Source: Chitinophagaceae bacterium (GTDB lineage Bacteria > Bacteroidota > Bacteroidia > Chitinophagales > Chitinophagaceae). Taken from it: DNA of 7,789 nt. The stretch covers positions 1 through 7,789 of the forward strand of contig JANXWM010000520.1 in NCBI GenBank assembly GCA_025351145.1. The letters run 5' to 3'. The position numbers and the translations under genes were made by a program. The notes under the pieces were generated by a model. It was not told the origin of the DNA. It saw only the letters and a program-made list of their open reading frames with translations, and did no database searches. Of this stretch, positions 4,997-7,789 are shown piece by piece. Each line of letters begins with the position of its first letter. Position 1 is the first letter of the stretch.

Positions 4997-7789
4997 TTAC
5001 CTCAATATGGTAACAGAGCCATTTAATAATTTAGTGATGCGCTTTGTATCAATGATATAATAATACGTTCCCACAGGCAAGTCTTTCCCGTTATAAGTGC
5101 CGTTCCATGCGGCTGTATAACCATTTGAATGAAACACCATTTGCCCATACCTGTTAAAAACCTGCACCACACAATCAGGGTAAGAATTAAGATAAGTGAT
5201 TTGCCAGGTATCGTTAATACCATCATGATTGGGGCTAAAAGCATTTGGTATTACCGGCGTTTTTAAAACCCTTATAAACACCACATCACTGTTACTGCAA
5301 TCATCATTATTTACAACACTTAAAGTGTAATAGGTATCTGCAACCGGCGATGCAACCGGGTTAAGTATTGCGGTATTGCTTAAACCTGCAACCGGCGACC
5401 AGGTATATTTTAAATTATCTCCGCCGCTGGCACCTGCATTAAGCTGAATAATACCACCCTGCAAAATGGTTTCATCTGCACCCGCATTTACGGTAGGCTG
5501 AATGGCCACCCTTACATTTTGCGTAACAGAATCTGTACAGCCATTACTTAGTGCATATTTATACGTAATAAAATGCTCACCCGAACCGGCAAGGGCAGGA
5601 TTAAAAAAGTTACTGTTTACAATTCCTGCTCCATAATAAAAACCTGTTCCCGCAAATGAGGAAGTATCTTTTGCCTGAGTTAGCAAAATATTATCCCCGA
5701 TATTGCTGCAGTAAACCGGAACTGCATTAAACAGCAACCTTGGCGAAGCAAAAAGGATACTGTTATTTGATTTATCTGTAAAGCAACCGCCTGTTGAGTA
5801 AGCTTCCATTTTTACATTTACCTGTTTGGAAGGTACATATCCAAAACCAGTATAAGTATGCGAATAAATATCACCCTTTACAGGATTGTAAAAAACAGTT
5901 GTGTCATCCGGTAAGGGCCAGTTCCAATACAATTTAAGGCGATCAATTGTTGCAAAGTTTACCGAGGAATTATCTTTCAGCAGCAATGGAAGGTTACCAC
6001 AAAAATCAGTAGTTAATATTTGAAAATCTGTTACCGGGTAACTGCTTACTGCAATATTTTTTGCTAATGAATCGCGGCAGCCATTGCCGGAGGTAACCAC
6101 TAACTTAACAGCATAATTACCTGCATTGGAATATACATGAGATGGGATAGATAAGTTTGAGCCGGCTCCATCTCCAAAACTCCACTTGCAGGTAAACTGC
6201 CCCTCAGTATTGTCTTTAATGGTTGAGCTGTCTGCAAAGAATCCATTGATGCCAAGGCATATTGCAGGCAGGCCAAAATTTACTTTGGGCGAAGGATTGA
6301 TGACTATGTTTTGGGTGAATGGCTTACTGCTGCAGCCTTTTGAATTTTGCACAGTAAGCCTTACTGCATGGGTTCCATCCGCCAGGTAAGTATGGCTTAT
6401 GTTGCCTCCGGATAATGAAGTGCCGTCATCAAAATCCCATGTCTGCTTTGTAATATTTCCAACATTTGCCTTGGATGTATCCCTTAAGTTGATTGTTTGA
6501 TTGATGCACCTTAGCCCGCTATACGAAAAACCTGCTGTGGGTAGCGGGTTAATGATCACTTGCTTTTTTACTGTATCTGAATTACAGCCTTCTGTACTTG
6601 TTGAAAAAAGATTTACTTCAAAAGTATAGGCTGCAGCATAAGTATGTAAAGTATTTTGTAGCGAATCAACCCCGCCGTCTCCATAAACCCAGTGCCATTT
6701 ATTAACCGGCAAAACACCATTAGCCAACCCGGAAAACTGTAATGCAGTATCCTGGCAAAATTCGTTTTGCGTGGTAATGGTCATTTTCGTTTGCGGGTTA
6801 ATCAGGATGTTTTTAGTAAGGCTGTCTTTACATCCGTTATTCGAACTAACCAATAACTTAACAGTATAACTGCCCGGATCTTTATACTCATGGGCAGGGT
6901 CAGTTTCCACAGAAATCCCCCCATCACTAAAGGCCCAGTTGTATTGCAGCAGGCTTTGCGTTCCATCCAGTATAGCCGTATTGTTTTTAACAACTGTGTT
7001 TCCGTTTGGCAAACAAACAACCGGCACGTTGAAATCAACTAATGGACTGGGATTAACTGTTACATCAACACTGTCAACAGATGCGCAACCTGAGTTAGAG
7101 GCAAAAGCAGTTTTTACAAAATAATGTTTCAGTAAAACATTTCCTGTTGTGTTATCCAATGCCAATGATGGATTGGATACATTGGCACCACTAAGCCCTG
7201 CTGCCGGCGACCAGGTATAAACATACTGGCTGTTTGCAACCGTTCCCAGCACTACGCTATCATGCGGGCAAACACTTATATTATTACCCGCAAACGAAGG
7301 CGGCATTTCAGTGTAGATGATTACATTTTTTATTGACTGGTTATCATTAAAGCCACCTGTACTCGATGTAAACCCCAAATAGCCGGCGAAATTAAATTGC
7401 TGGTAACCGCTTAAATACAATACATCATTCACATATACATTAATGGTACCATTATTGTATTCAACTTTTACGTGATTATAAACTGATGAACGTATAAAAG
7501 ATAATTTGCCATCAGTATTATCCCTTGTAGGCAAGCCCAAACATTCCCCTTCAATTCCCCCTGAACTGTAACCCGGCCCCCACCTTATTTCAATTTTAGG
7601 AACAGCCACATTATAATTTGGCCAGGCCAAACAATTGTTCCATGTATCAAAACAAACTTTTAACCCATTGGCTGCAGCGGGAATGCCAAGTCCGCCGCCG
7701 GCTACAAAACCACTTGGTGGCACATCAAGAAAACAAAATGCAATACCATCTGCACCTGTGCCATCGTACAGCCTCAAATCAAATTCGGC
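4997..7789 (-). CDS. Lectin-PKD adhesin with T9SS type B C-terminal domain (N-terminus missing)
   Basis: Partial gene: 930 residues are visible, the frame stays open to the window edge, and the stop is TAA (4997-4999). The signal peptide and true start lie beyond 7789. Numbering from the first visible codon (7787-7789): residues 1-162 resemble a bacterial L-type (legume-like) lectin domain, with FDLRLYDGTGADGIAFCFLD and the late strand FAGYLGFTSSTGG; 163-246 is an Ig-like module; about 250-680 hold five PKD-type modules, four with clear signatures (NWAFSDGG, WHWVYGDGG, TWDFDDGT, KWSFGDGA); 684-762 and 765-842 are further Ig-like modules; 846-930 is the gliding-motility C-terminal (CHU_C) domain, starting IPNAFSPNHDGINDTW and ending near GSVTILR. 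That domain targets proteins for T9SS type B secretion. The protein is most likely a cell-surface or secreted adhesin that binds glycans, although the ligand cannot be read from the sequence. Most modules carry one cysteine near each end. It is the first of three same-strand genes. Confidence 0.92.
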   Translation of the reverse strand, partial: AEFDLRLYDGTGADGIAFCFLDVPPSGFVAGGGLGIPAAANGLKVCFDTWNNCLAWPNYNVAVPKIEIRWGPGYSSGGIEGECLGLPTRDNTDGKLSFIRSSVYNHVKVEYNNGTINVYVNDVLYLSGYQQFNFAGYLGFTSSTGGFNDNQSIKNVIIYTEMPPSFAGNNISVCPHDSVVLGTVANSQYVYTWSPAAGLSGANVSNPSLALDNTTGNVLLKHYFVKTAFASNSGCASVDSVDVTVNPSPLVDFNVPVVCLPNGNTVVKNNTAILDGTQSLLQYNWAFSDGGISVETDPAHEYKDPGSYTVKLLVSSNNGCKDSLTKNILINPQTKMTITTQNEFCQDTALQFSGLANGVLPVNKWHWVYGDGGVDSLQNTLHTYAAAYTFEVNLFSTSTEGCNSDTVKKQVIINPLPTAGFSYSGLRCINQTINLRDTSKANVGNITKQTWDFDDGTSLSGGNISHTYLADGTHAVRLTVQNSKGCSSKPFTQNIVINPSPKVNFGLPAICLGINGFFADSSTIKDNTEGQFTCKWSFGDGAGSNLSIPSHVYSNAGNYAVKLVVTSGNGCRDSLAKNIAVSSYPVTDFQILTTDFCGNLPLLLKDNSSVNFATIDRLKLYWNWPLPDDTTVFYNPVKGDIYSHTYTGFGYVPSKQVNVKMEAYSTGGCFTDKSNNSILFASPRLLFNAVPVYCSNIGDNILLTQAKDTSSFAGTGFYYGAGIVNSNFFNPALAGSGEHFITYKYALSNGCTDSVTQNVRVAIQPTVNAGADETILQGGIIQLNAGASGGDNLKYTWSPVAGLSNTAILNPVASPVADTYYTLSVVNNDDCSNSDVVFIRVLKTPVIPNAFSPNHDGINDTWQITYLNSYPDCVVQVFNRYGQMVFHSNGYTAAWNGTYNGKDLPVGTYYYIIDTKRITKLLNGSVTILR

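Noticed and set aside
211..7124. Plus-strand open frames of 60-121 codons within the three genes
   Set aside because: All lie opposite well-supported minus-strand coding sequence, and none shows a recognisable domain or start context.
4997..7777. Complete adhesin gene starting at 7777
   Set aside because: The codon at 7775-7777 is TTG in the middle of a lectin strand, and the frame remains open to 7789 with FDLRLYDG continuing the fold. The gene is truncated by the window edge, not started here.

Overview
The window looks like chromosomal DNA from a member of the Bacteroidota, probably in or near the family Chitinophagaceae. The evidence is a C-terminal gliding-motility/type B sorting domain of the type IX secretion system (T9SS), a PorP/SprF-family outer-membrane protein, a secreted WD40-caspase protein of a kind common in that group, AT-rich intergenic DNA, and no strong Shine-Dalgarno signal before either visible start codon. 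The family assignment is an inference from gene content.

All three genes lie on the minus strand and are read from right to left. At the right edge (4997-7789) is the C-terminal 930 residues of a large secreted adhesin, whose N-terminus lies outside the window. It has an L-type-lectin-like domain, a string of Ig/PKD modules and a C-terminal T9SS type B signal. Next, after 202 bp, is a 348-residue PorP/SprF-family protein (3748-4794), the type of partner that T9SS type B substrates use for export or surface attachment. After a further 376 bp comes a 1090-residue exported protein (99-3371) with degenerate WD40-type blades, an Ig-like segment, a low-complexity linker and a C-terminal caspase-like (C14) domain with its His-Cys dyad intact.

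The intergenic DNA holds a family of degenerate interspersed repeats. One version has the core gaacgtacaagagtgcga and ends in ccggttca. The 8-mer ccggttca lies 9-18 bp past the stop codon of all three genes, always in the same orientation relative to the gene. A fourth, inverted core adjoins a perfect 22-bp palindrome upstream of the caspase gene. These repeats are the part of the window least explained by known gene families.

Working model: the adhesin and the PorP/SprF protein form a substrate-partner pair for T9SS surface display. Whether the caspase protein belongs to the same unit is uncertain, because the gap before it is long and contains a palindrome and two repeat copies. No RNA genes, CRISPR array, transposase, integrase or replication origin were seen.
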